From Janthinobacterium rivuli (GTDB lineage Bacteria; Pseudomonadota; Gammaproteobacteria; Burkholderiales; Burkholderiaceae_D): a DNA stretch of 64,000 nucleotides. How positions within the stretch are numbered: the stretch's first letter is position 1; each line of letters starts with the position of its first letter. The stretch is from assembly GCF_029690045.1 (NCBI RefSeq), contig NZ_CP121464.1, positions 4,216,001-4,280,000 on the forward strand, written 5' to 3'. This document shows positions 16,533-26,155 of this stretch, in pieces. Below the pieces are notes generated by a model. That model saw nothing but the letters and a program-made list of their open reading frames with translations. It was not told the origin of the DNA and did no database searches. Made by a program: the position numbers and the translations under genes.

Positions 16533-16655
16533 GGGGTGCCTCCTTGGTGACTGACTCAATAGTGGAAATCGTAGCATGAAGCGCGACTGGCAGCGACGTG
16601 TTTCACGCGCCAGCCGTAGTCAGGCTCACTTTCGGGCTAAACGATTTACGCTCGC

Positions 16656-16892
16656 TCAAGGGCGCAACAGATTATCCACTTCCGTCCTGGCCACTTCCAG
16701 GCCAGCCGTGCAAGCCGTCTCGGGCGCCGCATAGCCGCCCAGGGTGCGGCTGCGCGTGATCGCCTGCGCCTCGGGCTCACCTTCGCGCTGCAGGCGGTAG
16801 GTAAAATCCCATAAATCGTCGTTATCCTTTTGCGGGGTCACGGAAATCGTAAAACCGCGGTACTGTTCGCTGCGTGCAGTGATATCGTTCAT
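16656..16892 (-). CDS. small hypothetical protein, paralogue of the previous gene, 78 aa
   Basis: Starts MNDITARSEQYRGFTISVTP, with GGAGGAA upstream of ATG 16892. Related to the 16284-16532 product (see there): Y-(K/R)-G-(W/F) strand, central acidic turn, C-terminal amphipathic helix. Same strand, 123-base gap, no terminator seen between them. Soluble and acidic. Function unknown. Confidence 0.65.
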   Translation of the reverse strand: MNDITARSEQYRGFTISVTPQKDNDDLWDFTYRLQREGEPEAQAITRSRTLGGYAAPETACTAGLEVARTEVDNLLRP

Positions 16893-17058
16893 GAATTCCT
16901 CCTTGGAAGAATGAGGTTACCATGCTGCAAGCGTCAGGGTGCGCACGACTGTGACGAACGCTTATCTGTTTTTCGCATGTTAAATGTCAATTTGCAGCAT
17001 TTTTTTAGCGAACTCTGACGATATAATGCCCTTCCCTTGCCCGTCCCTTGCCGCCGTG

Positions 17059-17916
17059 ATGACTCCACAAATCCAAGCTTTCTTCGACCCCGCCACCGCC
17101 ACCGTCACCTATGTTGTCTACGAGGCCGATGGCCGCGACTGCGCCATCATCGATTCCGTGCTCGACTACGACCCCAAGGCGGGCCGCACCTCGACCGCCT
17201 CGGCCGACAAGGTGATCGCTTTCGTGCGCGAGCACGGCTTGCAGTGCCGCTGGCTGCTGGAAACCCATGCGCATGCCGACCACTTGTCCGCCGCGCCCTA
17301 CCTGCAGCAGCAGCTGGGCGGCGACGTGGCCATCGGCGCCGCCATCCAGACGGTGCAGCAGGCGTTCGCGGCCGTCTACCATCAGGACGGCGCCAGGGCC
17401 GACGGCTCGCAGTTCGACCAGCTGTTCGCGCCCGACCAGGTTTTCCATATCGGCAAGCTGGAAGTACGCGCCCTGCACGTGCCCGGCCATACGCCGGCCG
17501 ACCTGGCGTACCAGATCGGCGACGCCGTCTTCGTCGGCGACACCCTGTTCATGCCGGACGTAGGCTCGGCCCGCTGCGATTTTCCCGGCGGCTCGGCCTC
17601 CCTCTTGTACCGCTCCGCGCAACGATTGCTGTCGCTGCCGCCGCAAACGCGGCTGTTCATGTGCCACGACTACCCGCCCAACGGCCGCGAGGCGCGCTGG
17701 GAAGTGACGGTGGCCGAACAACGGGCCAGCAACATCCACTTGCGCGACGGCATCACGGAAGAACAATTCGTGGCCATGCGCACCAGCCGCGACGCCACCC
17801 TCGACATGCCGACCTTGATCCTGCCCGCCATCCAGGTCAACATCAATGCAGGCAAGCTGCCCGAACCGGAAGACAACGGCGTGCGCTACCTCAAAATACC
17901 GCTGAACGCGATCTGA
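17059..17916 (+). CDS. MBL-fold metallohydrolase, persulfide dioxygenase/Blh-like, 285 aa
   Basis: Metallo-beta-lactamase fold with the metal motif THAHADH near residue 75, the second-shell PGHTPADL near residue 145, GDTLF near 160 and CHDY near 200. This arrangement is that of ETHE1-type persulfide dioxygenases and the related Blh proteins of sulfide detoxification. The start MTPQIQAFFDPATATVTYVV at 17059 is chosen because a TATAAT -10-like box at 17022-17027 overlaps the alternative Met at 17026. It stands alone, with no rhodanese or BigR-type regulator beside it. Confidence 0.75.
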   Translation: MTPQIQAFFDPATATVTYVVYEADGRDCAIIDSVLDYDPKAGRTSTASADKVIAFVREHGLQCRWLLETHAHADHLSAAPYLQQQLGGDVAIGAAIQTVQQAFAAVYHQDGARADGSQFDQLFAPDQVFHIGKLEVRALHVPGHTPADLAYQIGDAVFVGDTLFMPDVGSARCDFPGGSASLLYRSAQRLLSLPPQTRLFMCHDYPPNGREARWEVTVAEQRASNIHLRDGITEEQFVAMRTSRDATLDMPTLILPAIQVNINAGKLPEPEDNGVRYLKIPLNAI

Positions 17917-18041
17917 TTGGCCATGTAGTCCTTCCCGCTCACATGGCGTCAAACGCAATAACACAATGCAAATGATGCGTCTTCCGCCATACCAGATCCC
18001 TCAGTACCATGTGGTGACCCTATTCGAGGATCCACCACGCC

Positions 18042-19499
18042 ATGCAAGCACCTTCAAAACCCGCTCCACCCGACAAGCAGGCCACAGAAGCCGGTAGCGC
18101 CACGCGCCCCGTGCGCGGCGCGCTTGCCAGCCTGTCCCTGGCCATGCTTCTGCCCGCGCTGGGTACCAGTATCGCCAACGTGGGCTTGCCCGACATGGCC
18201 AAGGCCCTGCACGCGCCGTTCCAGGATGTGCAATGGATCGTGCTGGCCTATCTGCTGGCCATCACCGCGCTGATCGTCAGCGTGGGCCGCCTTGGCGACA
18301 TGGTCGGCCGGCGCCGCCTGCTGCTGGCCGGCATCGCGCTGTTTGCCGTCGCTTCCATCCTGTGCGCCCTGGCGCCCACCTTGTGGCTGCTGGTTGCCGC
18401 GCGCGCCCTGCAGGGCCTGGGCGCGTCCGTCATGATGGCGCTGACCATGGCCTTTGTCGGCAGCACCGTGCCCAAGGCCAGAACGGGCAGCGCCATGGGC
18501 CTGCTCGGCACCATGTCGGCCGTCGGCACCACGCTTGGCCCCGCGCTGGGCGGCCTGCTGATCGCGCACTTCGGCTGGCAAGCCATTTTCCTCGTCAACG
18601 TGCCGCTGGCCGGCGTGGCGCTGCTGCTGGCCTGGCGCTTCCTGCCGGCCGACCAGCGCGGCGCCAACGCCAGACGGCCCGTCTTCGACCACCGCGGCAC
18701 CGTGCTGCTGGCGCTGACCCTGTGCGCCTATGCGCTGGCGATGACCGTGGGCCGCGGCCATTTCAGCGTGCGCAACGTGGCGCTGCTGCTGGCTGCCTGC
18801 GTCGGCGCCATCCTGTTCGTCCGCGTCGAACTGAAGGCGCCGGCGCCGCTGATACGCCTGGCCATGCTGCGCGCGCCCGTGCTCAGCGCCGGCCTGGCGA
18901 CCAGCATGCTGGTCTCGACGGTGATGATGTCCACCCTGGTGGTCGGCCCCTTCTACCTGGCGCGCGGCCTGGGCCTGGGCACGGCCGTCACCGGCATGGT
19001 GCTGGCGGCCGGGCCGCTGGTGGCGGCGTTCTGCGGCGTGCCGTCCGGCTGGCTGGTGGACCGCTACGGCGCGCAGCGCATGGGCGGCGCGGGCCTGTGC
19101 GGCGCGGCCTTCGCCTGCCTGGCGCTGGCCCTGCTGCCCGCCAGCCTGGGCATTGCCGGCTACGTCGTCCCGATCATGCTGCTGACGGCCAGCTATGCGC
19201 TGTTCCAGGCAGCCAACAATACGGCCGTGATGGTCGATATCGCTGCCGAGCAGCGCGGCGTCATCTCCGGCATGCTCAATCTGTCGCGCAATCTGGGCCT
19301 CGTCACGGGCGCCTCCGTGATGGGCGCCGTCTTCGCTGCCGGCACCAGCGATATCGCCAGTGCTCCGCCAGCCGCCATGATCGGCGGCATGCACGCCACC
19401 TTTGCCGTCGCCAGCGCGCTGGTACTCGCAGCGCTGGCCATTTTCGCGCTCGGCCGCGCCCTGGCCAAGCCCCCCACGCCTTCTGGAGACCCCGCATGA
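18042..19499 (+). CDS. MFS drug exporter, DHA2 (14-TM, EmrB/QacA) family, 485 aa
   Basis: Proton-driven inner-membrane exporter with about 14 membrane segments. Motif A is seen as GRLGDMVGRRRLLL near residue 85, and the proline/glycine-rich motif C (GPALGGLLI) near residue 165. Its stop codon overlaps the start of the adaptor gene (ATGATG at 19496-19501), so it is translationally coupled to a complete RND pump. DHA2 exporters usually pair with EmrA-type adaptors; here the adaptor is of the RND kind, see findings. Substrates unknown. Confidence 0.85.
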   Translation: MQAPSKPAPPDKQATEAGSATRPVRGALASLSLAMLLPALGTSIANVGLPDMAKALHAPFQDVQWIVLAYLLAITALIVSVGRLGDMVGRRRLLLAGIALFAVASILCALAPTLWLLVAARALQGLGASVMMALTMAFVGSTVPKARTGSAMGLLGTMSAVGTTLGPALGGLLIAHFGWQAIFLVNVPLAGVALLLAWRFLPADQRGANARRPVFDHRGTVLLALTLCAYALAMTVGRGHFSVRNVALLLAACVGAILFVRVELKAPAPLIRLAMLRAPVLSAGLATSMLVSTVMMSTLVVGPFYLARGLGLGTAVTGMVLAAGPLVAAFCGVPSGWLVDRYGAQRMGGAGLCGAAFACLALALLPASLGIAGYVVPIMLLTASYALFQAANNTAVMVDIAAEQRGVISGMLNLSRNLGLVTGASVMGAVFAAGTSDIASAPPAAMIGGMHATFAVASALVLAALAIFALGRALAKPPTPSGDPA

Positions 19500-20638
19500 T
19501 GCGCCCCCGTCCGATCCCGTCCCTGCCCGTCCCGCTGTTACTGCTGCTGGCCCTGGCCTGCAACGCCACGTTATCCGGCTGCGGCCGTTCCCAGGCCGCG
19601 CCTGGCGGCCCGCCGCCCAAGGCCACCGTGTCCGTGGCGCTGCCCGAATCGTCGATGGTGCAGGCGACCCTCGACTACACGGGCCGCATCGAACCGTCGC
19701 AGCGCGTGGAAGTGCGCTCGCGCGTGTCCGGCTATTTGCAGCAGATCGCCTTTCGCGACGGCCAGCAGGTCAAGGCCGGCGATGCGCTGTTCGTCATCGA
19801 CCCGCGCCCCTTCGCGGCGGCGCGCGACCGTGCCCGGGCCGGCCTGGCCCAGGCCAATGCACGCAGCAAGCTGGCCACGGCCCAGTTCGAGCGCAGCAGC
19901 CGGCTGCAGCAAACGGGCGCGGCCAGCACCGAGGAGCTGGAACGGGCGCGCGGCGAACTGGAAGGCGCGCAGGCGGCCGTCATGCTGAGCCAGGCGGAAT
20001 TGCGCAGCGCCGAACTGGAACTGTCTTTTACCACCATGCGCGCGCCCATCGCCGGCACCGTGTCGGACCGCCGCGTCGATGTCGGCAACTACGTGGCCGG
20101 CGGCGCGGCGCAAAGCGGCGTGCTGACCACCATCGTCGCGCACAGCCCCGTGCGCGCCATGGTCGACCTGTCGGAGGCGGATTTCCAGCGCCTGCGCCAG
20201 CAAAGCAGGCTGCCATCGAAGGTGCAGCTGGCGCTCGACGGCGGCGGCCCCGCGCAGGATGCCAGCGTGGACTTTGTCGACAACGAAATCAGCGCCCGCT
20301 CGGGCACCGTGCGCCTGCGCGCCAGCCTGGCCAACGCCGACCGCGCCATCATGCCGGGCAGCTTTGCACGCGTGCGCATCCCCGTCGGCCCGGCGCAGGA
20401 GCGCCTGCTGGTGCCCGATGCCGCCATACTCAGCGACCAGAACAAAAAGATGGTGTTCGTCGTGGACGCGGCGGGCAAGGTGGTGCCGCGCAAACTGGAA
20501 CTGGGCGGCCTGCGGGGCGACAAGCAGATCGTGCTGTCCGGCCTCGGACCGCACGATAAAGTCATCGTTTCCGGCGCGGCCAAGGTGCGCCCGGGCGACC
20601 AGGTGCTGGTGGCCGCTCCGCGCGCCAGCGGCGCATAA
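19496..20638 (+). CDS. RND efflux periplasmic adaptor lipoprotein (MexE/AcrA family), 380 aa
   Basis: Signal peptide with lipobox LSGC, modified Cys at residue 29. The remainder has the usual adaptor order: lipoyl half (VRSRVSGYLQQIAFRDGQQVKAGDALFVIDPRPF), alpha-hairpin (residues about 110-165), second lipoyl half (TMRAPIAGTVSDRRVDVGNYV) and beta-barrel/membrane-proximal part. It bridges the inner-membrane pump to the outer-membrane channel. Start overlaps the MFS stop; 9 bases separate its stop from the RND gene. Confidence 0.88.
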   Translation: MMRPRPIPSLPVPLLLLLALACNATLSGCGRSQAAPGGPPPKATVSVALPESSMVQATLDYTGRIEPSQRVEVRSRVSGYLQQIAFRDGQQVKAGDALFVIDPRPFAAARDRARAGLAQANARSKLATAQFERSSRLQQTGAASTEELERARGELEGAQAAVMLSQAELRSAELELSFTTMRAPIAGTVSDRRVDVGNYVAGGAAQSGVLTTIVAHSPVRAMVDLSEADFQRLRQQSRLPSKVQLALDGGGPAQDASVDFVDNEISARSGTVRLRASLANADRAIMPGSFARVRIPVGPAQERLLVPDAAILSDQNKKMVFVVDAAGKVVPRKLELGGLRGDKQIVLSGLGPHDKVIVSGAAKVRPGDQVLVAAPRASGA

Positions 20639-20647
20639 GGAGAGAGC

Positions 20648-23600
20648 ATGCGGTTTTCCCGATTTTTCATCCGCCGTCCCGTGTTTGCCATCGTGCTGTC
20701 CATCCTCATCACCCTGGTGGGCGCGGTGTCGGCCATGCGCCTGCCGATCTCGGAGTTTCCCGAGATCGTGCCGCCCACGGTGACCGTGAAGGCCAGCTAT
20801 CCTGGCGCCTCGGCGCAGGAAATCGCCGATACCGTCGCCGCGCCGATCGAACAGGAAATCAACGGCGTCGACGGCATGCTCTACCTGTCCTCGCAATCGG
20901 TGGGCGACGGCAAGCTGACCATCAGCGTGGTGTTCAAGGCGGGCACCAACGTCGAACAGGCCCAGTCGCTGGTGCAGAACCGCGTGGCGGTAGCCGAAGC
21001 GCGCCTGCCCGATGCCGTGCGGCGCCTGGGGCTGGCCGTCAAGAAGGCATCGCCCGACCAGCTGATGGTGGTGCTGTTCGATTCACCCAAAGGCACGCGC
21101 GACCAGCAGTACATTTCCAACTTCATCGGCACGGCCATCAAGGACAAGCTGGCCCGCGTCGAAGGCGTGGGCGACATCTACACGCGCGGCGCGCGCGACT
21201 TCTCGATGCGCATCTGGCTCGACCCGGCGCGCGTGGCCTCGCTGGGGTTGACTGCGCAGGAAGTGATCGCGGCCGTGCGGCAAGCCAATTCCCAGGTCGC
21301 CGCCGGCGTATTGAACCAGCCGCCCGGCGGCAGCGACGGCGCCTTCCAGGTGCAGGTGCAGGCGCAAAGCCGCCTGCGCGACGTGGCCGAATTCGAAGCC
21401 ATCGTCGTGGCCGCCCATGCCGGCGGCGGCGTGGTGCGCCTGCGCGACGTGGCGCGCGTCGAGATGGGCGCGCAGGATTACACGGAAAGCGGTTTCGTCG
21501 ACAAGCGCACGGCCATCGCGCTGAGCATCAGCCTGCTGCCCGGCTCGAACGCGCTGGCCACGGGCGACCGCGTGCTGGAGCTGCTGGCAAAAATGGAAGC
21601 CGACTTCCCGCAAGACGTCGCCTACCACAGCTATTACAATCCGACTGAATTCATCCGCTCCTCGATCGACAAGGTGCGCGACACCATCTTCGAGGCGGCC
21701 CTGCTGGTGTGCCTGGCCATGCTGCTGTTCCTCGGCTCGTGGCGCGCCGCCATCATTCCCATCCTGGCCATTCCCGTGTCCCTCGTCGGCACCTTCAGCG
21801 TGCTGGCGGCGATGGGCTATAGCCTCAATACCCTGTCATTGTTCGGCCTGGTGCTGGCGATCGGCATCGTCGTCGATGACGCCATCGTGGTGGTGGAAAA
21901 CGTCGAGCGGCACATGGAGGACGGCATGAGCCCCGTCGCCGCGGCGCAGCGCAGCATGGACGAAGTGGGCTTCGCCCTGGTCGCCATCGCGCTGGTGCTG
22001 GTGGCGGTCTTCGTGCCGACGGCCTTCATCGACGGCATCTCCGGCATGTTCTACCGCCAGTTCGCCGTCACCATCGCCGCCTCCACCGTGATCTCGGCGC
22101 TGGTGTCGCTGACGCTGTCGCCGGCCCTGGCCGCGCTGCTGCTCAAGCCGCGGCACGATGCCAACAGCCTGGGCGCGCGCTGGATGCGCATTTTCAACCG
22201 CGGCTTTTCCCGCCTGACGGGCGGCTACGTGCGGCTGACGGGGCGCATCCTCTCGCGGCGCTGGCTGATGCTGCCCGTTTACCTGCTGCTGGCGGGCCTG
22301 ACCCTGTGGCGCCTGGACGCGACGCCGCATGGTTTCGTGCCGCAGCTGGACCGCGGCTACGCCATCGTCTCGATCCAGCTGCCGGCCGGTTCGACCCTGG
22401 CGCGCACCAGCGAAGTGGTGCAGGACGCCACGGCCCGCCTGTTGAGCCACCCCGGCGTGGCCCACACGGCCGCCTTCGTCGGCACCGATGGCGCCACGTT
22501 TACGTCCGCGCCCAACACGGCCGTCATCTTCACCATGTTCAAGGACTTCGGCGCGCGCGCCAGCGATGGCCTGGACGGCCCGGCCATGCTGGGCGCCATG
22601 CGCGCCAGGCTGGCGCCCATCAGCGCGGCGCGCGTGATGGTGATACCGCCACCGTCCGTGCGCGGCATCGGCACGGGCGGCGGCTTCAAGCTGATGCTGC
22701 GCGACACGGGCGGCCAGGGACCGCAAGCCTTGCAGGCGGCCGCGCGCGCCATCGTCGAGGAAGCGGGCAAGCTGCCCTCGGTGACGGGCGCCTTCACGCC
22801 GTTCAACGCCATGAGTCCGCAGATCAAGGTTGAACTGGACCGCACCAAGGCCGAATACCTGGGCGTGCCGCTGCTGCGCCTCAACGAAACCTTGCAAAGC
22901 TACATGGCGCCCGTGTTCGTCAACGACATGAACCTGATGGGCCGGGTGTGGCGCGTCACCGCCCAGGCGGACGCGCCCTACCGGCGCAGCGTGGCCGACC
23001 TGGCCGCGCTGAAGACGCGCACCGCCAACGGCGACATGGTCCCGCTGGGCAGCGTGGCCGCCTTCAGCGAAGGCACGGCGCCATTCCGCGTGCCGCGCTA
23101 CAACCTGTATCCCGCGGCCGAAATCCAGGGCAGCACCAGGCCTGGCTACTCGACGGGGCAAACCATCGCCGCGATGGAAGAACTGCTCAAGGCGCGCCTG
23201 CCGGACGGCTTCGACTACGAGTGGACGGAACTGGCGCTGCAGGAAAAACACGCGGGCGGCAGCACCGGCATGGTGCTGGGCCTGGCCGTGCTGCTCGTGT
23301 ATCTGCTGCTGGCGGCCCTGTTTGAAAGCTGGCTGCTGCCCCTGTCCGTCGTGCTGATCGTGCCCAGCTGCGTGCTGGCCACGCTGGTCGGCGTGTCGTG
23401 GCGCGGTCTGGACAACAACGTGCTGACGCAGATCAGCATCGTGGTGCTGATCGGCCTGGCGGCCAAGAATGCCATCCTGATCGTCGAATTCGCGCGCCAG
23501 GCGATGGCGGCCGGCGCCGATGCGCGCGAGGCGGCCATCGCCGCCGCCCGCACGCGCCTGCGGCCCATCCTCATGACGTCGCTGGCCTTTTTGCTGGGCG

Positions 23601-23788
23601 CGATACCGCTGATGCTGTCTTCCGGCGCGGGCGCGGAAATGCGCCAGTCGATGGGCACGGCCGTCTTCGCCGGCATGCTGGGCGTGACCGTGTCCGGCCT
23701 GTTGTTTACACCGTTGTTTTTCACCTTGCTGAGCCGGCGCCGCGCGGCGCCCGCCGCACGCACGGTCGCACTGGGAGTAGCCGCATGA
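20648..23788 (+). CDS. RND multidrug efflux pump, HAE1 family (MexF-like), 1046 aa
   Basis: Full-length trimeric inner-membrane pump starting MRFSRFFIRRPVFAIVLSI. The signature SEFPEIVPPTVTV, the TM4 proton-relay segment GIVVDDAIVVVENVERHME (two adjacent Asp) and the TM10-12 repeats with GLAAKNAILIVEFA are present. AAGGAGAG precedes ATG 20648. Its last codons overlap the start of the outer-membrane gene (ATGA, 23785). Length and motifs are complete, so the pump should be functional. Confidence 0.92.
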   Translation: MRFSRFFIRRPVFAIVLSILITLVGAVSAMRLPISEFPEIVPPTVTVKASYPGASAQEIADTVAAPIEQEINGVDGMLYLSSQSVGDGKLTISVVFKAGTNVEQAQSLVQNRVAVAEARLPDAVRRLGLAVKKASPDQLMVVLFDSPKGTRDQQYISNFIGTAIKDKLARVEGVGDIYTRGARDFSMRIWLDPARVASLGLTAQEVIAAVRQANSQVAAGVLNQPPGGSDGAFQVQVQAQSRLRDVAEFEAIVVAAHAGGGVVRLRDVARVEMGAQDYTESGFVDKRTAIALSISLLPGSNALATGDRVLELLAKMEADFPQDVAYHSYYNPTEFIRSSIDKVRDTIFEAALLVCLAMLLFLGSWRAAIIPILAIPVSLVGTFSVLAAMGYSLNTLSLFGLVLAIGIVVDDAIVVVENVERHMEDGMSPVAAAQRSMDEVGFALVAIALVLVAVFVPTAFIDGISGMFYRQFAVTIAASTVISALVSLTLSPALAALLLKPRHDANSLGARWMRIFNRGFSRLTGGYVRLTGRILSRRWLMLPVYLLLAGLTLWRLDATPHGFVPQLDRGYAIVSIQLPAGSTLARTSEVVQDATARLLSHPGVAHTAAFVGTDGATFTSAPNTAVIFTMFKDFGARASDGLDGPAMLGAMRARLAPISAARVMVIPPPSVRGIGTGGGFKLMLRDTGGQGPQALQAAARAIVEEAGKLPSVTGAFTPFNAMSPQIKVELDRTKAEYLGVPLLRLNETLQSYMAPVFVNDMNLMGRVWRVTAQADAPYRRSVADLAALKTRTANGDMVPLGSVAAFSEGTAPFRVPRYNLYPAAEIQGSTRPGYSTGQTIAAMEELLKARLPDGFDYEWTELALQEKHAGGSTGMVLGLAVLLVYLLLAALFESWLLPLSVVLIVPSCVLATLVGVSWRGLDNNVLTQISIVVLIGLAAKNAILIVEFARQAMAAGADAREAAIAAARTRLRPILMTSLAFLLGAIPLMLSSGAGAEMRQSMGTAVFAGMLGVTVSGLLFTPLFFTLLSRRRAAPAARTVALGVAA

Positions 23789-25224
23789 GCCGCATGATTA
23801 ACTTGAACACGCGCCGCGCCGCGCCGCTGCTGGCGGCCACGCTGCTGGCCATGGCCGGCTGCAGCGTCGGCACGCCCACGGCGACGCGGGCGCTCGATAC
23901 TGCGCGGCTGCCGGTCCTGCCCTCGGCCGCCGACGCGGCGGAGCTGCAGGCCGGCGCGCCGCCGGCACGGTGGTGGCAAGCACTGGGCGACGCCAGGCTG
24001 GAGCAATTAGTGCAACGCGCCTGGCACGACAATGACGACGTGCGCATCGCCGCCGCGCGCCTGGCCAGCGCCAGCGAATTTGCGCAAGCGGCGCGCGGCG
24101 CCCGCCTGCCGGCGGCGGACCTCGATGTCCAGGCCGGGCGCGCGCGTCTGGCGGCGATCGGGAGCCGCGACGGCCAGCCGCACATCGCCTCGCCGGTGCA
24201 GTGGAACGCCGCCTTCAGCTGGGAACTCGACCTGTTCGGCCGCGTGCGCCACAGCATCGCCGCGGCCGAAGCCACGGCGGACGAACGCGCCGCCGTGCGC
24301 GACGACGTGCGGCGCCTGATCCTGGCGCAGGTGGTGGACGCCTATCTGACGCTGCGCGGCGCGCAGCAGATGCGCGCCAGCCTGGAAGAACAATTAGCCA
24401 ACCAATCCGATACCTTGCGGCTGGTGCGCGAGCGCGAAAGCGCCGGCCGCGCCGCGCCGGCCGAACGCATGCGCGCCGAGGCGCAGATGCGTCTGGCCAG
24501 CGCCCGCCTGCCCAGCCTGAACTTTGATGAGCGCGCGGCGCGCAACCGCCTGGCGACCCTCACGGGGCAGCGGCTCGATGCGCCGGAACTGGCGGCGCTC
24601 GACCAGCCGATGCCGCTGGCGCTGCCGCAAACCCTGCTGACGGACGAACCGGCCCACCTGCTGCTGCGCCGGCCCGACGTGCGCGCGGCCGAACGCGCGC
24701 TGGCGGCGGCCAGCGCCCGCGAAGGCGCGGCCATCGCCGAGCGCTTCCCGCGCATCAGCCTGAGCGCGCTGTTCGGCGCCTCCGGCGTGGCGGGCGACTG
24801 GCATGGCGGCGACGCGGCGCGCTGGCATGCGGGCGCCGCCTTTACCCTGCCGCTGTTCGATGGCGGCACGCGCCGCGCCCGCGCCCGCGCGGCCGGCGCC
24901 GACGTGCTGGCCGCGCAGGCCGGCTTCGACAAGGCGCTGGCGCTGGCGCTGGAAGAAACCGACAGCGCCAGCGCGCAATGGGTGCAGCTGCGCAGCCGCC
25001 ATGCGGCACTGCGCGAGGCGCACCAGCTGGCGCAGGACAGCGCGCGCCTGGCCAGGGTGCGCTACCAGGAAGGCGCGGAAAGCCTGCTCGGCGTGCTCGA
25101 AGCGGAGCGCATCGCGCTGGCCACGCAGGAGCAGCTGGTAACGGCCCACCGCGACGTGGCCATCGCCACGGCCCATGGCTACACGGCGATGGCGGGCGGC
25201 TTCGACGGACCGGTGCCCCGCTAG
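23785..25224 (+). CDS. outer-membrane efflux lipoprotein, NodT/OprM family, 479 aa
   Basis: Lipoprotein signal with lipobox AMAGC, Cys at residue 26. Two internally repeated helical halves (each beginning around WELDLFGRVR-like and LPLFDGGTRRARA-like segments) form the TolC-type trimeric channel. Last gene of the four-gene efflux operon; overlaps the RND stop by 4 bases. Confidence 0.9.
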   Translation: MSRMINLNTRRAAPLLAATLLAMAGCSVGTPTATRALDTARLPVLPSAADAAELQAGAPPARWWQALGDARLEQLVQRAWHDNDDVRIAAARLASASEFAQAARGARLPAADLDVQAGRARLAAIGSRDGQPHIASPVQWNAAFSWELDLFGRVRHSIAAAEATADERAAVRDDVRRLILAQVVDAYLTLRGAQQMRASLEEQLANQSDTLRLVRERESAGRAAPAERMRAEAQMRLASARLPSLNFDERAARNRLATLTGQRLDAPELAALDQPMPLALPQTLLTDEPAHLLLRRPDVRAAERALAAASAREGAAIAERFPRISLSALFGASGVAGDWHGGDAARWHAGAAFTLPLFDGGTRRARARAAGADVLAAQAGFDKALALALEETDSASAQWVQLRSRHAALREAHQLAQDSARLARVRYQEGAESLLGVLEAERIALATQEQLVTAHRDVAIATAHGYTAMAGGFDGPVPR

Positions 25225-25243
25225 AAGACAGGCGCCGGCGGCG

Positions 25244-26149
25244 TCAAACGGCGCCGATCTGGCCGGCGCAGGCGTCGACCACGCAGCCGCGCAGCCAGCG
25301 GTGGGCGGGGTCGGCATCCATGCGCGGATGCCACATCAGCGACACCGTCAGGTCCGGCATGCGCAGCGGCAGCGCAAAGCTGAACATGCCGGCGCGCAGA
25401 TTGCCCGTATGCCTTTCCGGCACGGTGGCGATCAGGTCGGAGCCGGCGGCCAGCGCCAGCGCCGCCGTAAAGCCTCCGACGATGCTGGCGATCGTGCGCT
25501 GCAGTCCCAGGGCGGCCAGCGCGTCGTCCATCGGCCCCGTATCCTGGTCGCGCCGCGCCACCAGCACATGCTGGCCGGCCGCATAGCGCTCGGCGCTGAT
25601 TTCGCCTTGCGCCAGCGCATGGCCGCTGCGCACGACGCCGACGAAACGGTCGCCGAACAGCCTGCGCGTGCGCACTTCCGGGCTGGTGAGACTGCCGATC
25701 ACGCCCGTTTCCAGGTCGATGCTGCCCTCGCGCAGCTGCACGCTTTCACGGTCGACCTTTTGCACGAAGCGCAGGCGCACGCCAGGCGCTTGCGCACCAA
25801 TATGCGCGAGCAGCGCCGGACCGAAATTTTCCACGAAGCCGTCGCTCGCACGCAGCGTGAAAGTCTGCTCCAGCTGGCGCGGATCGAGCTGCTGCGCTGG
25901 TCCCAGCACGGCCAGCACCTCGCCTAACAGGGATCCAACTCTTGCGCGCAGCTCCAGCGCGCGCGGTGTGGGCACCAGTTCACGGCCGGCACGCACCAGC
26001 AGCGGATCGCCGGTCGTCTCGCGCAGGCGCGCCAGGGCGCGGCTCATGGCCGATGGACTCAGGCGCAAGCGCCGCGCCGCGCGCGTGACGCTGCCTTCGG
26101 CCAGCAGCGCATCGAGGGTGATCAACAGGTTCAGGTCGGGTAGCGACAT
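25244..26149 (-). CDS. LysR-family transcriptional regulator, 301 aa
   Basis: N-terminal winged helix (LNLLITLDALLAEGSVTRAARRLRLSPSAMSRALARLRE, residues about 6-45) and a C-terminal effector-binding domain. It is convergent with the efflux operon, with stops 20 bases apart, and starts 6 bases after the M28 peptidase gene on the same strand. It may regulate the pump, but LysR regulators usually sit divergently from their target, so this is weak. Confidence 0.85.
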   Translation of the reverse strand: MSLPDLNLLITLDALLAEGSVTRAARRLRLSPSAMSRALARLRETTGDPLLVRAGRELVPTPRALELRARVGSLLGEVLAVLGPAQQLDPRQLEQTFTLRASDGFVENFGPALLAHIGAQAPGVRLRFVQKVDRESVQLREGSIDLETGVIGSLTSPEVRTRRLFGDRFVGVVRSGHALAQGEISAERYAAGQHVLVARRDQDTGPMDDALAALGLQRTIASIVGGFTAALALAAGSDLIATVPERHTGNLRAGMFSFALPLRMPDLTVSLMWHPRMDADPAHRWLRGCVVDACAGQIGAV

Positions 26150-26155
26150 AGGCGC

